Origin: Stutzerimonas stutzeri
GTDB lineage: Bacteria; Pseudomonadota; Gammaproteobacteria; Pseudomonadales; Pseudomonadaceae
Length of the DNA: 64,000 bases
Direction: 5' to 3'
NCBI RefSeq assembly: GCF_024448695.1
Contig: NZ_JAMOHY010000008.1
Location: forward strand, 1-64,000
Below the pieces are notes generated by a model. That model was not told the origin of the DNA. It saw only the letters and a list, made by a program, of their open reading frames with translations, and did no database searches. Positions 47,303 to 55,927 of this stretch are shown here, one piece after another. A program made the position numbers and the translations under genes. Position 1 is the first letter of the stretch. The number at the start of each line of letters is the position of its first letter.

Positions 47303-48939
47303 GCCGGGTCCCAGCTGACGTAACAGACGTCGACCGGAATACCCTGCTCGGCGGCAAAGGCCAGCCAGCGCTTCTGGTTGTCCTGCAGGCGGTCGCCGGG
47401 GCCTTTAATCTTGATCATCCGGTAGCGCTGCTCATGGGGGTAGAACTGGATCAAATCAGGCATGCCGGCGCGGTTGGCTTTCACATCCAGGAGCAGGCGG
47501 GTAAAGCAGGCCTGCAGGTGTTGCGCTGGAATGCAGTGCAGAGCCTGTTCCAGAAGCGGCTCATCGAGTAGCGACCAGAACACGAAGGGTGACTGAATAC
47601 CGACTTTCTCCCGGTAGCGCTCAAGGATCAGCTGCGGGTAAGCGGAGTCCTGCAGGCGAGCCAGGCACTGATTGAACAGATCCTGACGGCGTGCATGGAA
47701 GTCCGGGCTGTAGAGATCGACGGGAGCGCGGTGGAAGGGATGGAAAAAAGCCCCTGGCAGGGGGGCAAAGATGGCCTCCCAGCAGAGCAAGCCGAACAGG
47801 CTGCACAGCAGGCCGTTCTCCACGTAATGCACGGGTGCCTGCGCGCTACTGAGGTGATCACGCACGGCCATTTCCACGCTGCCGTGCCCGGGCGTGGGCA
47901 AGGTCAGCTCGAGGCGTGATGCTTCAGCCGCCTTGGACCGCCTGGAGACGGGCAAGCCCAGCTTGCGTCGCAATCGTGTCAGGGCACGCTCAAGACGCTG
48001 ACGTTCTTCATCATTTCTGGGTACGGCACTGAATGCCAATGCCTGCTCATGGGCTTCGGCATTGCGGCCCAGTTGCTCCAGCACACGAATCTGACGCCAG
48101 CGCGCCTGGGTGTCTTCGCTGTGCTGATAGGCCCCGAGCGCTTGTTCCAGCGCGCCGCACTTTTCCAGGTGCTGCGCAATCTGAAAAAGCTGCCTGGCGT
48201 GGCGGCTGTGCAGATAAGGATTGTCAGACGAAAAGGCCAGCAGCGGCGGCAACACAGCTTCGACGGACTCGTCCTCTTCGAAGCGGAGCCGCAGCGCGTG
48301 CAGGTGCAGGTAGTCCTCCAGATCCTGTCGACAGCGAAAGCCCCGGGATTGTGGGCTGATCTCCACCGATTCGTAGCGATAGATGCCCAGATCCGCCAGC
48401 ACGAATTCGGACCAGTCCTGAGACAGATTGCCGAAGAACATCAAACGCAGGCGGTTACTCACATCATCCACCTGCAGGCTCAGCAGCCGATCGTTCAGCG
48501 CCGGGCACCATTGCGCGAACGGCTGCGCCGGAAGGTCCTGTGCAAGCAGTTGATCAACCAGCTTGGCTTTCTTCTGAGAGGGACGGCGATCAGGCAGAGG
48601 CAGGTGACACAGCATCTCGTCCTTGCGCAACAGGTCGGTGATTTCCACAGCAGTGAGTGGTGCCTGCTCGCTGATCCAGCCGAGCTCAAGCAAGGGATGG
48701 GCGGCAGTCAGGCAGTCGCCGAGCTCGGGGTAATTGAGCCGGCTCAGGCGAAAGTGGCAGCCGCGCCGCATGATCATGCGCACCAGCAGCCCTTGAGCCG
48801 GCCATGCGAGTGAGTGGAAGGTCTCGATGAATGTCTGTTCGTCCACTGTCAGCAAGTCGGCATATCGTTCGCTCACCCAGGCGAGCGCGATGCGAAAATT
48901 GCTGAGGTAGTAGAGTTCGGTAGCAAGCGGGGTGGGCAT
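47299..48939 (-). CDS. FAN1-like VRR-NUC nuclease with altered active site
   Basis: Protein of 546 aa resembling bacterial FAN1, a structure-specific nuclease that unhooks interstrand crosslinks. A helical and SAP-like N-terminal part (about 1-190), a TPR-like middle (about 230-340) and a C-terminal VRR-NUC domain are visible. The VRR-NUC domain has GMPDLIQFYP (Asp495) and then MIKIKGPGDRLQDNQKRWLA. The canonical motif here is E-x-K-G-P-G-D (VEVKGPGD); this protein has Lys510 in place of the metal-binding Glu, encoded by AAG, while Lys512 is kept. The protein may be inactive or modified. It is first in an operon with the helicase. Its leader has a LexA box 11 bp from the start. Confidence 0.88.
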   Translation of the reverse strand: MPTPLATELYYLSNFRIALAWVSERYADLLTVDEQTFIETFHSLAWPAQGLLVRMIMRRGCHFRLSRLNYPELGDCLTAAHPLLELGWISEQAPLTAVEITDLLRKDEMLCHLPLPDRRPSQKKAKLVDQLLAQDLPAQPFAQWCPALNDRLLSLQVDDVSNRLRLMFFGNLSQDWSEFVLADLGIYRYESVEISPQSRGFRCRQDLEDYLHLHALRLRFEEDESVEAVLPPLLAFSSDNPYLHSRHARQLFQIAQHLEKCGALEQALGAYQHSEDTQARWRQIRVLEQLGRNAEAHEQALAFSAVPRNDEERQRLERALTRLRRKLGLPVSRRSKAAEASRLELTLPTPGHGSVEMAVRDHLSSAQAPVHYVENGLLCSLFGLLCWEAIFAPLPGAFFHPFHRAPVDLYSPDFHARRQDLFNQCLARLQDSAYPQLILERYREKVGIQSPFVFWSLLDEPLLEQALHCIPAQHLQACFTRLLLDVKANRAGMPDLIQFYPHEQRYRMIKIKGPGDRLQDNQKRWLAFAAEQGIPVDVCYVSWDPA

Positions 48940-48950
48940 GGCGGCAATCA

Positions 48951-48966
48951 CTGTATTCTTGTACAG
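48951..48966 (-). promoter_or_regulatory. Candidate LexA box of the FAN1-helicase operon
   Basis: CTGTACAAGAATACAG on the minus strand fits CTG-N10-CAG and has the expected TA-rich core and near-palindrome TGTA-N6-TACA-type ends. It ends 11 bp before the FAN1 ATG at 48939. The position is that of a repressor site. Confidence 0.65.
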
Positions 48967-49123
48967 GATTGTCCGCGTTGAGACGCGAGTGATCAACCAC
49001 CGTGTGGCCCGTGCATGTCATGAGTACACAAGCGTCTACGCATTAGTCAGACCGCTACGGAGGTGCGGAGCACTCACTGGAGACGGGGGTGCTGAGTACC
49101 ATCGTGTCCAGCCCAGAAAGCAG

Positions 49124-49151
49124 AAAAAGGGATGCCCAGGCATCCCTTTTT
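49124..49151 (-). terminator. Terminator of leuA
   Basis: A 13-bp stem (AAAAAGGGATGCC / GGCATCCCTTTTT) followed on the minus strand by CTGCTTTCTG. It is 21 bp after the leuA stop. Confidence 0.88.
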
Positions 49152-49171
49152 CCGCGCTCACTTTCGGCCTG

Positions 49172-50842
49172 TCAGGCTGCTTTTGTCTCGGCTTCGCGCA
49201 GCGCTCGGTTCAGGGCGCTGAACAGGGCGCGGATGCTGGCGGTGGTGATGTTTGCGTCAATGCCGACGCCATGCAGCGGACGCTCACCGTCCAGACGGAC
49301 CTCGATGTAGGCGGCGGCCTTGGCACTGCTGCCGGCGCCGATGGCGTGCTCGTGGTAGTCCATGATCTCCAGCTTGACGGGCAAGGCGGCAGCCAGGGCC
49401 TCCAGCGGGCCTTTGCCGATGCCGCGCAGGTGCAGGCTGTTGCCGTCATGGATGACTTCCGCGTCCAGCGCCGTGGTGCCGTTTTCTTCCTGCAGGCGAT
49501 GGCCTTTGAGGGCATAGGGCGTGACGGCCTGCAAATATTCGCCTTCGAGCAGGGCGTAGATCTGTGCGGCGCTCATCTCCAGGCCGAGGCGGTCGGTTTC
49601 CTTCTGCACCACCTGGCTGAATTCGATCTGCATCCGGCGTGGCAGGCTGATGCCGTACTCCTGCTCAAGCAGGAAGGTGATGCCGCCCTTGCCGGACTGG
49701 CTGTTGACGCGAATCACCGCCTCGTAGCTGCGACCAATGTCGGCCGGGTCAATCGGCAGGTAGGGTACTTCCCAGACACCGTCCGGGTCCTGCTGGGAGA
49801 AGCCTTTACGAATAGCATCCTGATGCGAGCCGGAGAACGCGGTATGCACCAGATCGCCGACATAGGGATGGCGCGGGTGCACCGGCAACTGGTTGCACTC
49901 CTCGACAACCTTGCGCACGGCGTCGATGTCGGAGAAGTCCAGTTGCGGATCGACGCCCTGGGTATACATGTTCAGGGCCACGGTCACCAGATCGACGTTG
50001 CCGGTGCGCTCGCCATTGCCGAACAGGCAGCCTTCGACGCGATCGGCACCGGCCATCAGGCCCAGCTCGGTGGCAGCCACGCCGGTGCCACGGTCGTTGT
50101 GGGTGTGCAGACTGATCAGCACGCTGTCACGCTTGTTGATGTGACGACCGAAATACTCGATCTGGTCGGCGTAGATATTCGGTGTGGCCGCTTCGATGGT
50201 GGCCGGCAGGTTGAGGATCAGCTTCTGCGCAGGCGTAGGCTGGAACACGTCAATCACCGCGTTGCATACCTCAACGGCAAAATCGGTCTCGGTTGAGCTG
50301 AACACTTCGGGCGAGTACTCGAAACGCCAGTCGGTTTCCGGCGCCGCAGCGGCCAGCCGCTTGATGATCTGCGCCGCGTTGACCGCAATGCTCACCACAC
50401 CGGCCTTGTCCTGGTTGAAGACGATTCGGCGGAAGCTGGGTGCGGTAGCGTTGTAGTAATGGACAATTGCCTGCCTGGCGCCCTTGAGTGATTCGAAGGT
50501 GCGGGTGATCAGGTCCTCGCGCGCCTGGGTCAGTACCTGAATAGTGACGTCATCGGGGATGTGGCCACCTTCGATCAGCTCGCGGACGAAATCGAAGTCG
50601 GTTTGCGAAGCGGAGGGGAAGCCCACCTCGATTTCCTTGAGGCCCACCGCGACCAGTGTCTTGAAGAAACGCATCTTCTTTGCCGCATCCATCGGCTCGA
50701 TCAGCGACTGATTGCCATCGCGCAGATCGGAGCTGAGCCAGATCGGAGCCCGGGTAATGACTTTCGACGGCCAGGTGCGATCAGGGATGTTGATAGGTGC
50801 AAAAGCACGATATTTCTTCGATGGATTCTTGAGCATGGTCAT
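49172..50842 (-). CDS. leuA: 2-Isopropylmalate synthase LeuA
   Basis: Enzyme of 556 aa, the first committed step of leucine synthesis (acetyl-CoA plus 2-ketoisovalerate). The catalytic TIM barrel begins with [20 protein letters not shown], metal ligands occur in [19 protein letters not shown] and in [20 protein letters not shown]. The C-terminal third (about 430-556) is the allosteric LeuA dimer domain that senses leucine ([20 protein letters not shown]). This is the long form found in Pseudomonas. AAGGAA lies 5 bases before ATG 50842. A strong terminator follows. The 297 bp leader shows no Leu-codon leader peptide. Confidence 0.96.
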   Translation of the reverse strand: MTMLKNPSKKYRAFAPINIPDRTWPSKVITRAPIWLSSDLRDGNQSLIEPMDAAKKMRFFKTLVAVGLKEIEVGFPSASQTDFDFVRELIEGGHIPDDVTIQVLTQAREDLITRTFESLKGARQAIVHYYNATAPSFRRIVFNQDKAGVVSIAVNAAQIIKRLAAAAPETDWRFEYSPEVFSSTETDFAVEVCNAVIDVFQPTPAQKLILNLPATIEAATPNIYADQIEYFGRHINKRDSVLISLHTHNDRGTGVAATELGLMAGADRVEGCLFGNGERTGNVDLVTVALNMYTQGVDPQLDFSDIDAVRKVVEECNQLPVHPRHPYVGDLVHTAFSGSHQDAIRKGFSQQDPDGVWEVPYLPIDPADIGRSYEAVIRVNSQSGKGGITFLLEQEYGISLPRRMQIEFSQVVQKETDRLGLEMSAAQIYALLEGEYLQAVTPYALKGHRLQEENGTTALDAEVIHDGNSLHLRGIGKGPLEALAAALPVKLEIMDYHEHAIGAGSSAKAAAYIEVRLDGERPLHGVGIDANITTASIRALFSALNRALREAETKAA

Positions 50843-51139
50843 GGTGTTTCCTTGATGTTCGCTCGTGGCGACGGCAATCGAAACCGGTGTTGCCGGCTGG
50901 TTATGGTGCGAACTTAGTGCTTGTGAAAGCATTCGTGCAATAGGTTGTTTAAAATTGGCATAAATAACCTTAATTATTGATTTAGGCGCATTTATATCCT
51001 GCCTATCCGGTTTTTCATGTGCTTGCATGCCGTGGGTTTTTGCGGCCTTATGCCGCAGTCGCTTCGTCAGATAACCCATGCGATCATCCGAAGCACGGCT
51101 TACCTCAAAGCCATGTCATTGTTAATCAAGGATTTGCCG

Positions 51140-51535
51140 GTGCAGAAAAAACGGCTGTCGATAGTGAGCATCTGGCTTGGCCTGTTCGCCATGCTGATGA
51201 TTCATGTCGGCCCGTTGTACTCGGCAATACAGACGACCCAGACAGCTGCTGCGTCGGTCAGCCAGCATCATTCGCATTCCCACCACGACCAATCTCCTTC
51301 CGCTCATGGCCACCATAAGCAGGCTTCGGGTAGCGAGCCGGCCTGGCTGGCTGCGCTGGAGATGTGCGGCTATTGCGAGCTGCTGACGCTCAATCCGCCG
51401 CTGACACTTTCCCTCGATCTGGCCCTGCCCCGGCACGAGCCGGAACATTTCCTGCCGCTACCCGACGCGCCACTGCTAGAAGCATTGCGTCGTAGCAGTG
51501 GCTACGCGCGTGCTCCGCCGCATTTCCACGCCTGA
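51140..51535 (+). CDS. DUF2946 protein, His-rich, copper-linked
   Basis: Protein of 131 aa from a GTG with AAGGA at 7-base spacing. An N-terminal hydrophobic helix (IWLGLFAMLMIHVGPLYSAI) is followed by a His-rich run (QHHSHSHHDQSPSAHGHHKQ). A CGYC motif (LEMCGYCELLTLNPP) and a short C-terminal part ending in HFHA follow. DUF2946 genes commonly stand next to copper receptors, and the His and Cys suggest metal binding at the periplasmic face. The next gene is the OprC-type receptor 54 bp away. An ATG at 51113 is another possible start. Confidence 0.8.
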   Translation: MQKKRLSIVSIWLGLFAMLMIHVGPLYSAIQTTQTAAASVSQHHSHSHHDQSPSAHGHHKQASGSEPAWLAALEMCGYCELLTLNPPLTLSLDLALPRHEPEHFLPLPDAPLLEALRRSSGYARAPPHFHA

Positions 51536-51589
51536 TGTCTGGAGCCGTGCTGTCACGGCTGTACAACACCATTAGAAGTGGAAATGTTC

Positions 51590-53797
51590 ATGTCCCATAT
51601 TATTCGTGGCTCCCAGGCGCGCGCGCGCCTGTCCGATACTTATTCGATTCAGCCATCGCGCCTGCGTTGGCAATTCGCCCATGCGGCCCTGCTGGGCATG
51701 CTGGCCAGTGGCGCAATCGCTGCCGACCAGACCGAGCATCACGCCCATGCCGAACATGGCTCTGTGGAGCTTGCGCCCATGGTCATCACCGGCGTCGCAC
51801 AGCAATCGCCGCTGACGGTGGTCACCGATCCGAAAATCCCGCGTCAGCCCGTTCCGGCCAGTGATGCCGGGGATTACCTGAAAACCATTCCCGGCTTCTC
51901 TGCCGTGCGTAACGGTGGTGTGAACAGCGACCCGGTGTTCCGGGGCATGTTCGGTTCGCGCCTGAAATTGCTGAGCAACGGCGGCGAGATGCTGGGCGCC
52001 TGCCCGAATCGCATGGATTCGCCGAGTTCCTATATCAGCCCGGATACCTTCGACAAACTGACCGTCATCAAGGGGCCGCAAAGTGTGCTCTGGGGAGCCG
52101 GCGCTTCAGCTGCGACTATTCTGTTCGAGCGTGAACCAGAGCAGTTCAGTGAACCCGACTATCGCATCAACGCCAGCCTGCTGACGGGTTCCAACGGTCG
52201 CTTCGACCGCAACCTCGACGCTGCAGCCGGCGGTGAGCAGGGTTACGCCCGGCTTATGGCCAACAGCTCCCAGGCTGACGACTATGAAGACGGCAACGGC
52301 GACACCGTGCCGTCTCGCTACGACAAGTGGAACACCGATGTTGCGCTGGGTTGGACACCAGACGCGGACACTCTGGTCGAACTGACCGCAGGGCGTGGTG
52401 ACGGTTACGCACGCTACGCCGGACGCGGCATGGACGGCAGCCAGTTTCAGCGCGAAAGCCTGGGTTTGCGCTTCGAGAAGACCAATATCGGTGAGACTTT
52501 CTATGGCGTCGAGGCGCAGGTTTACTACAACTACGCCGATCACATCATGGACAACTACAGCCTGCGTGATTTCGTCCCGAGCGGAATGATGACGCAGCCG
52601 ATGCTCTCTCGTGTTGATCGCCGGACGCTTGGCGGACGCTTGATCGGTACCTGGCAATGGACCGACGTCGAGTTGAAGGCAGGTGTCGATGCGCAGCGCA
52701 GCGAGCATCGCAAGGTCATGAATCCGTCCCTGCACGTCAACCAGATGGTCGCCGCGGCTGGCAGCGATGCATTGCCCTGGGTGCCGGACGCCATGTTGCA
52801 CAGCTACGGGATCTTCGGCGAGCTGACCTGGCAGCTCAGCGAGCGCGATAAAATCGTCAGCGGCCTGCGCCTTGATCTGCACGAGGCGACCGATGAGCGT
52901 GTGTACTTCAACAGTCACCATCCGACGCTCAAGAATCCGATGGGGATGCCGGTCAGTCAGAATTGGAGCAACCCCACCGCGGGTGAAACCCGTCGCGACA
53001 CGCTCTACAGCGGCTTTATGCGTTACGAAGAAGAGCTCGTCAGCCTGCCGGCCACCTGGTACGCCGGCCTCGGTCATGCGGAGCGCTTCCCGGATTACTG
53101 GGAGCTGTTCGTGTCCAATCCGGGGCCGGTCGGTACGGTGCAGTCGTTCGATTCGGTAAAGCCGGAAAAAACCACGCAGCTGGATATCGGCCTGCAATAT
53201 GCCAAGGGACCACTGGAGGCGTGGGTTTCAGCCTATGCCGGCTTGGTCGAAGACTACATCCTGTTCAGCTACGTGCCAGGGGTTATGCCAGGCATGCTCC
53301 GCGCCGACGTCAGCAACATCGACGCCACCATAGCCGGTGCTGAAATGGGCGCAAGCTACCGTTTCAATAGCAATTGGAAGGGTGATGCGAGCCTGGCTTA
53401 CGCCTGGGGCAAGAACCGCAGCGACGATCGCGCCATGCCGCAGATTCCACCACTGGAAGGGCGCCTTGGCCTGACTTACGAGCGTGACAACTGGAGTACC
53501 AGTGGTTTGTGGCGAGTGGTTGCTGCGCAGGGGCGAGTAGCCGAGAACCAGGGGACCGTGGTCGGCAAGGACTTTGACGAGAGTGCTGGTTTTGGTGTGC
53601 TGGCCGTCAATGGTGCGTATCGTCTGAACAAGCACTTCAAACTCAGTACGGGTATCGACAATCTGCTGAACAAGAACTACAGCGAGCACCTCAATCTGGC
53701 GGGTAGTGCCGGCTTTGCAGATTACGGGCTTGACCCCACCACGCGGGTCAACGAACCGGGCCGCACCTACTGGGCTCGCGTCGATATGAGCTTCTGA
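51590..53797 (+). CDS. oprC: Copper-type TonB-dependent receptor (OprC/NosA family)
   Basis: Outer-membrane receptor of 735 aa. A signal peptide ends near SGAIAADQ, and a His-rich stretch (HHAHAEHG) and a TonB box (LAPMVITGV) follow. The plug domain has the segment GGEMLGACPNRMDSPSSYIS with Cys138 and Met142, the CxxxM part of the copper site known from P. aeruginosa OprC. The barrel ends in YWARVDMSF, an outer-membrane signal with terminal Phe. The role is copper uptake. In P. stutzeri NosA the same protein supplies nitrous oxide reductase. GTGGA precedes ATG 51590. The next gene, convergent, is an MscS channel. Confidence 0.92.
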   Translation: MSHIIRGSQARARLSDTYSIQPSRLRWQFAHAALLGMLASGAIAADQTEHHAHAEHGSVELAPMVITGVAQQSPLTVVTDPKIPRQPVPASDAGDYLKTIPGFSAVRNGGVNSDPVFRGMFGSRLKLLSNGGEMLGACPNRMDSPSSYISPDTFDKLTVIKGPQSVLWGAGASAATILFEREPEQFSEPDYRINASLLTGSNGRFDRNLDAAAGGEQGYARLMANSSQADDYEDGNGDTVPSRYDKWNTDVALGWTPDADTLVELTAGRGDGYARYAGRGMDGSQFQRESLGLRFEKTNIGETFYGVEAQVYYNYADHIMDNYSLRDFVPSGMMTQPMLSRVDRRTLGGRLIGTWQWTDVELKAGVDAQRSEHRKVMNPSLHVNQMVAAAGSDALPWVPDAMLHSYGIFGELTWQLSERDKIVSGLRLDLHEATDERVYFNSHHPTLKNPMGMPVSQNWSNPTAGETRRDTLYSGFMRYEEELVSLPATWYAGLGHAERFPDYWELFVSNPGPVGTVQSFDSVKPEKTTQLDIGLQYAKGPLEAWVSAYAGLVEDYILFSYVPGVMPGMLRADVSNIDATIAGAEMGASYRFNSNWKGDASLAYAWGKNRSDDRAMPQIPPLEGRLGLTYERDNWSTSGLWRVVAAQGRVAENQGTVVGKDFDESAGFGVLAVNGAYRLNKHFKLSTGIDNLLNKNYSEHLNLAGSAGFADYGLDPTTRVNEPGRTYWARVDMSF

Positions 53798-53837
53798 TTC
53801 AACAGCAACAAGGGGCGGGAGCAATTCCCGCTCCGGA

Positions 53838-53955
53838 CGTAGGTTGGCGCTGGGGCGCGGGGTGCATGGGCAGCCCGCGACGCTGGCATCAGGGATGAAG
53901 CAATGGGCAGTGGTAAAGGCTTCTCACGTGCTTCGTGCCTCAGCGCCAACCTACG
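53838..53955. repeat. 118-bp inverted-repeat element
   Basis: CGTAGGTTGGCGCTG (53838-53852) and its perfect reverse complement (53941-53955) flank an 88-bp non-coding core. The right end stops one base before the MscS stop codon. No transposase is visible. The CGTAGGTTGG end recalls short dispersed repeats in Pseudomonas. Confidence 0.6.
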
Positions 53956-53956
53956 A

Positions 53957-55258
53957 TTAGAGCTGATCCGGCTCCCGGACTCGCGTCTGCTCAGGCTCCA
54001 GGTGCGGCAGCGAGGGTTCGCCACGCGTTTGCAGACCTTCGCACCAGGAACGCATATCTGCACCGCTGGGGTGTTGGAACACGCGCAGTCCAAACTCCGG
54101 CAGGATGGCCAGCAGATGGTCGAAGATGTCCGACTGGATCGCCTCGTACTGCACCCAGCCCACGGTGTTGGTGAAGCAATAGATCTCCAGAGGCAGTCCG
54201 TCCGCCGTGAGAGCCAGCTGGCGCACGATGAGGGTCATGTTCTGGTGGATGCCTGGATGGCTGCGCAGGTAGCGCTCGACATAGGCCCTGAAGGTGCCGA
54301 TGTTGGTGACGCGACGGGTGTTGACCGGTTCCTGGCCACGCTCGGCGAGCTTCTCGTTCCAGGCATCGATTTCCTTGCGCTTCTCCGTCAGGTATTCCTC
54401 CAGCAGGTTGAAGCGGTACAGATGCTTGCGCTCCTCGGCATCGAGAAAGTGCACGCTCTGCTGATCAAGATAGATGGCACGCTTGATCCGCCGACCGCCA
54501 CTTTCCTGCATGCCGCGCCAGTTCTTGAACGAATCGGTGATGAAGCGCTTGGTGGGAATGCTGGTGATGGTCTTGTCCCAGTTCTGGATCTTGACCGTGT
54601 GCAAGGCAATGTCGATCACGTCGCCGTCTGCATTGAGCTGCGGCATCTCCACCCAGTCGCCGACGCGGATCAGGTCATTTGAGGTGATTTGCACGCTGGC
54701 CACCAGCGACAGCAGGGTGTCCTGGAAAATCAACATCAGCACAGCAGCCATGGCGCCGAGGCCTGACAGCAGGATGAGCGGCGAGCGGTCGATCAGCGTA
54801 GCGATGATCAGGATGGTGGCAATCGCATAAATTACGATCTTCACCACCTGGAGGTAGCCCTTGATCGGGTGCAGGTACGCATCAGCACGCCGCTGGTAGA
54901 GCAGGTTGATAATGTCCAGCACCGCTGCCACGGCAAGGGCGATGGTCAGCACGATAAAGCCACCGCAGACGTTTTTCACCACCGTCACAGCCGCTTCTGG
55001 CAACCCCGGCACGGCATTGATACCGATCGACAGCACCAGTGCCGGAACAATATTGGACAGCCGCTTGATGACACCGAAGTCCTGCAGCTGTGCGTCGCGG
55101 GCGTGGCGTAGCAGGCTGTAAAGGCCGCGCACCAAAATGCGTTTGACGATCCAGTTGGACAGCCAGGCGGCGAAAACAAGGGCGGCGCAAGCCAGCAGGG
55201 TCTGCAGTTCGGGATGGGTTCTGAGCCAGGCCAGCCAGCCGGCAAACTCGTCAGTCAT
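53957..55258 (-). CDS. Mechanosensitive channel, MscS family (YbdG-like)
   Basis: Inner-membrane channel of 433 aa with about five N-terminal transmembrane helices (near residues 20-40, 65-85, 95-115, 140-160 and 165-195). The pore helix and beta domain of MscS follow: GLGAMAAVLMLIFQDTLLSL, then SNDLIRVGDWVEMPQLNADG and WDKTITSIPTKRFITDSFKN. The large cytoplasmic C-terminal part is unlike the short MscS and resembles YbdG (MscM). It opens under hypo-osmotic tension. GGAG precedes the ATG. Confidence 0.92.
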   Translation of the reverse strand: MTDEFAGWLAWLRTHPELQTLLACAALVFAAWLSNWIVKRILVRGLYSLLRHARDAQLQDFGVIKRLSNIVPALVLSIGINAVPGLPEAAVTVVKNVCGGFIVLTIALAVAAVLDIINLLYQRRADAYLHPIKGYLQVVKIVIYAIATILIIATLIDRSPLILLSGLGAMAAVLMLIFQDTLLSLVASVQITSNDLIRVGDWVEMPQLNADGDVIDIALHTVKIQNWDKTITSIPTKRFITDSFKNWRGMQESGGRRIKRAIYLDQQSVHFLDAEERKHLYRFNLLEEYLTEKRKEIDAWNEKLAERGQEPVNTRRVTNIGTFRAYVERYLRSHPGIHQNMTLIVRQLALTADGLPLEIYCFTNTVGWVQYEAIQSDIFDHLLAILPEFGLRVFQHPSGADMRSWCEGLQTRGEPSLPHLEPEQTRVREPDQL

Positions 55259-55360
55259 TGAGTACTCCGTGTTTCTGGATACAGCGGGTGTGCCGCAAGG
55301 AGGCGGACCTTAACAAATCCGCTCTCCAGTCCCAATGGCTGTCAGGTGCTACGCTTGGTT

Positions 55361-55903
55361 TCAGCGAATGAATTCGCGGCTGATGCTGCGGAACAGATCG
55401 GTTCCGGCACGTTCCATCCACTCGAAGGCGACCATCTCCCGCGAGACGATTTCAGCGCCAGCCTGACGCATGCGGGTCAGCGCCAGGGCCTTGTCCGAAG
55501 CGCGGCGCGAGCTGACCGCTTCCTCGACAACGAACACCTGACTGCCTCGCTCCAGCAGATCAAGCACGGTTTGCATCACGCAGACATGGGTTTCGCAGCC
55601 GCACACCACGAACTGCGGTCGTTCGCCGCCGGGGCGCTTGAACAGTTCACCGTCGGCAGCGCTGGAAAACTCCATCTTTTCCAGAATCGACTCGGCTTCG
55701 ACCCCTTCGCGCAGCGTAGCGACCGTCGGTCCCAGGCCCTTGCTGTACTGCTCGGTGATCAATGTCGGAACACCCACGCGCTGGGCAACCTGCTGCAGCC
55801 AGGCGGTGTTTTCGATCATCGTGGCGCCGTCGAGAATGGCCGGCAGCAGGCGTTCCTGAATGTCGATGATGAGCAGGGTGGATTGGGTGGCTCTGATACG
55901 CAT
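55361..55903 (-). CDS. Isochorismatase-family hydrolase
   Basis: Cysteine hydrolase of 180 aa of the YcaC-like group. The catalytic Asp is in LLIIDIQERLLPAI, the Lys in ILEKMEFSS and the Cys in VVCGCETHVCVMQTVLDLLE. Substrate unknown; relatives cleave amides or esters. AAGGA lies before the ATG. It is 15 bp upstream of an incomplete overlap-free M48-unrelated M23 peptidase gene that is on the same strand and ahead of it in transcription. Confidence 0.88.
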   Translation of the reverse strand: MRIRATQSTLLIIDIQERLLPAILDGATMIENTAWLQQVAQRVGVPTLITEQYSKGLGPTVATLREGVEAESILEKMEFSSAADGELFKRPGGERPQFVVCGCETHVCVMQTVLDLLERGSQVFVVEEAVSSRRASDKALALTRMRQAGAEIVSREMVAFEWMERAGTDLFRSISREFIR

Positions 55904-55927
55904 GTTGTTGATCCTTGTTGTTGTGAT

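Noticed and set aside
50843-51079. N-terminal extension of leuA and a possible leucine leader peptide
   Set aside because: The in-frame extension has few Leu codons and no stop before leuA; AAGGAA at 50842 marks the start.
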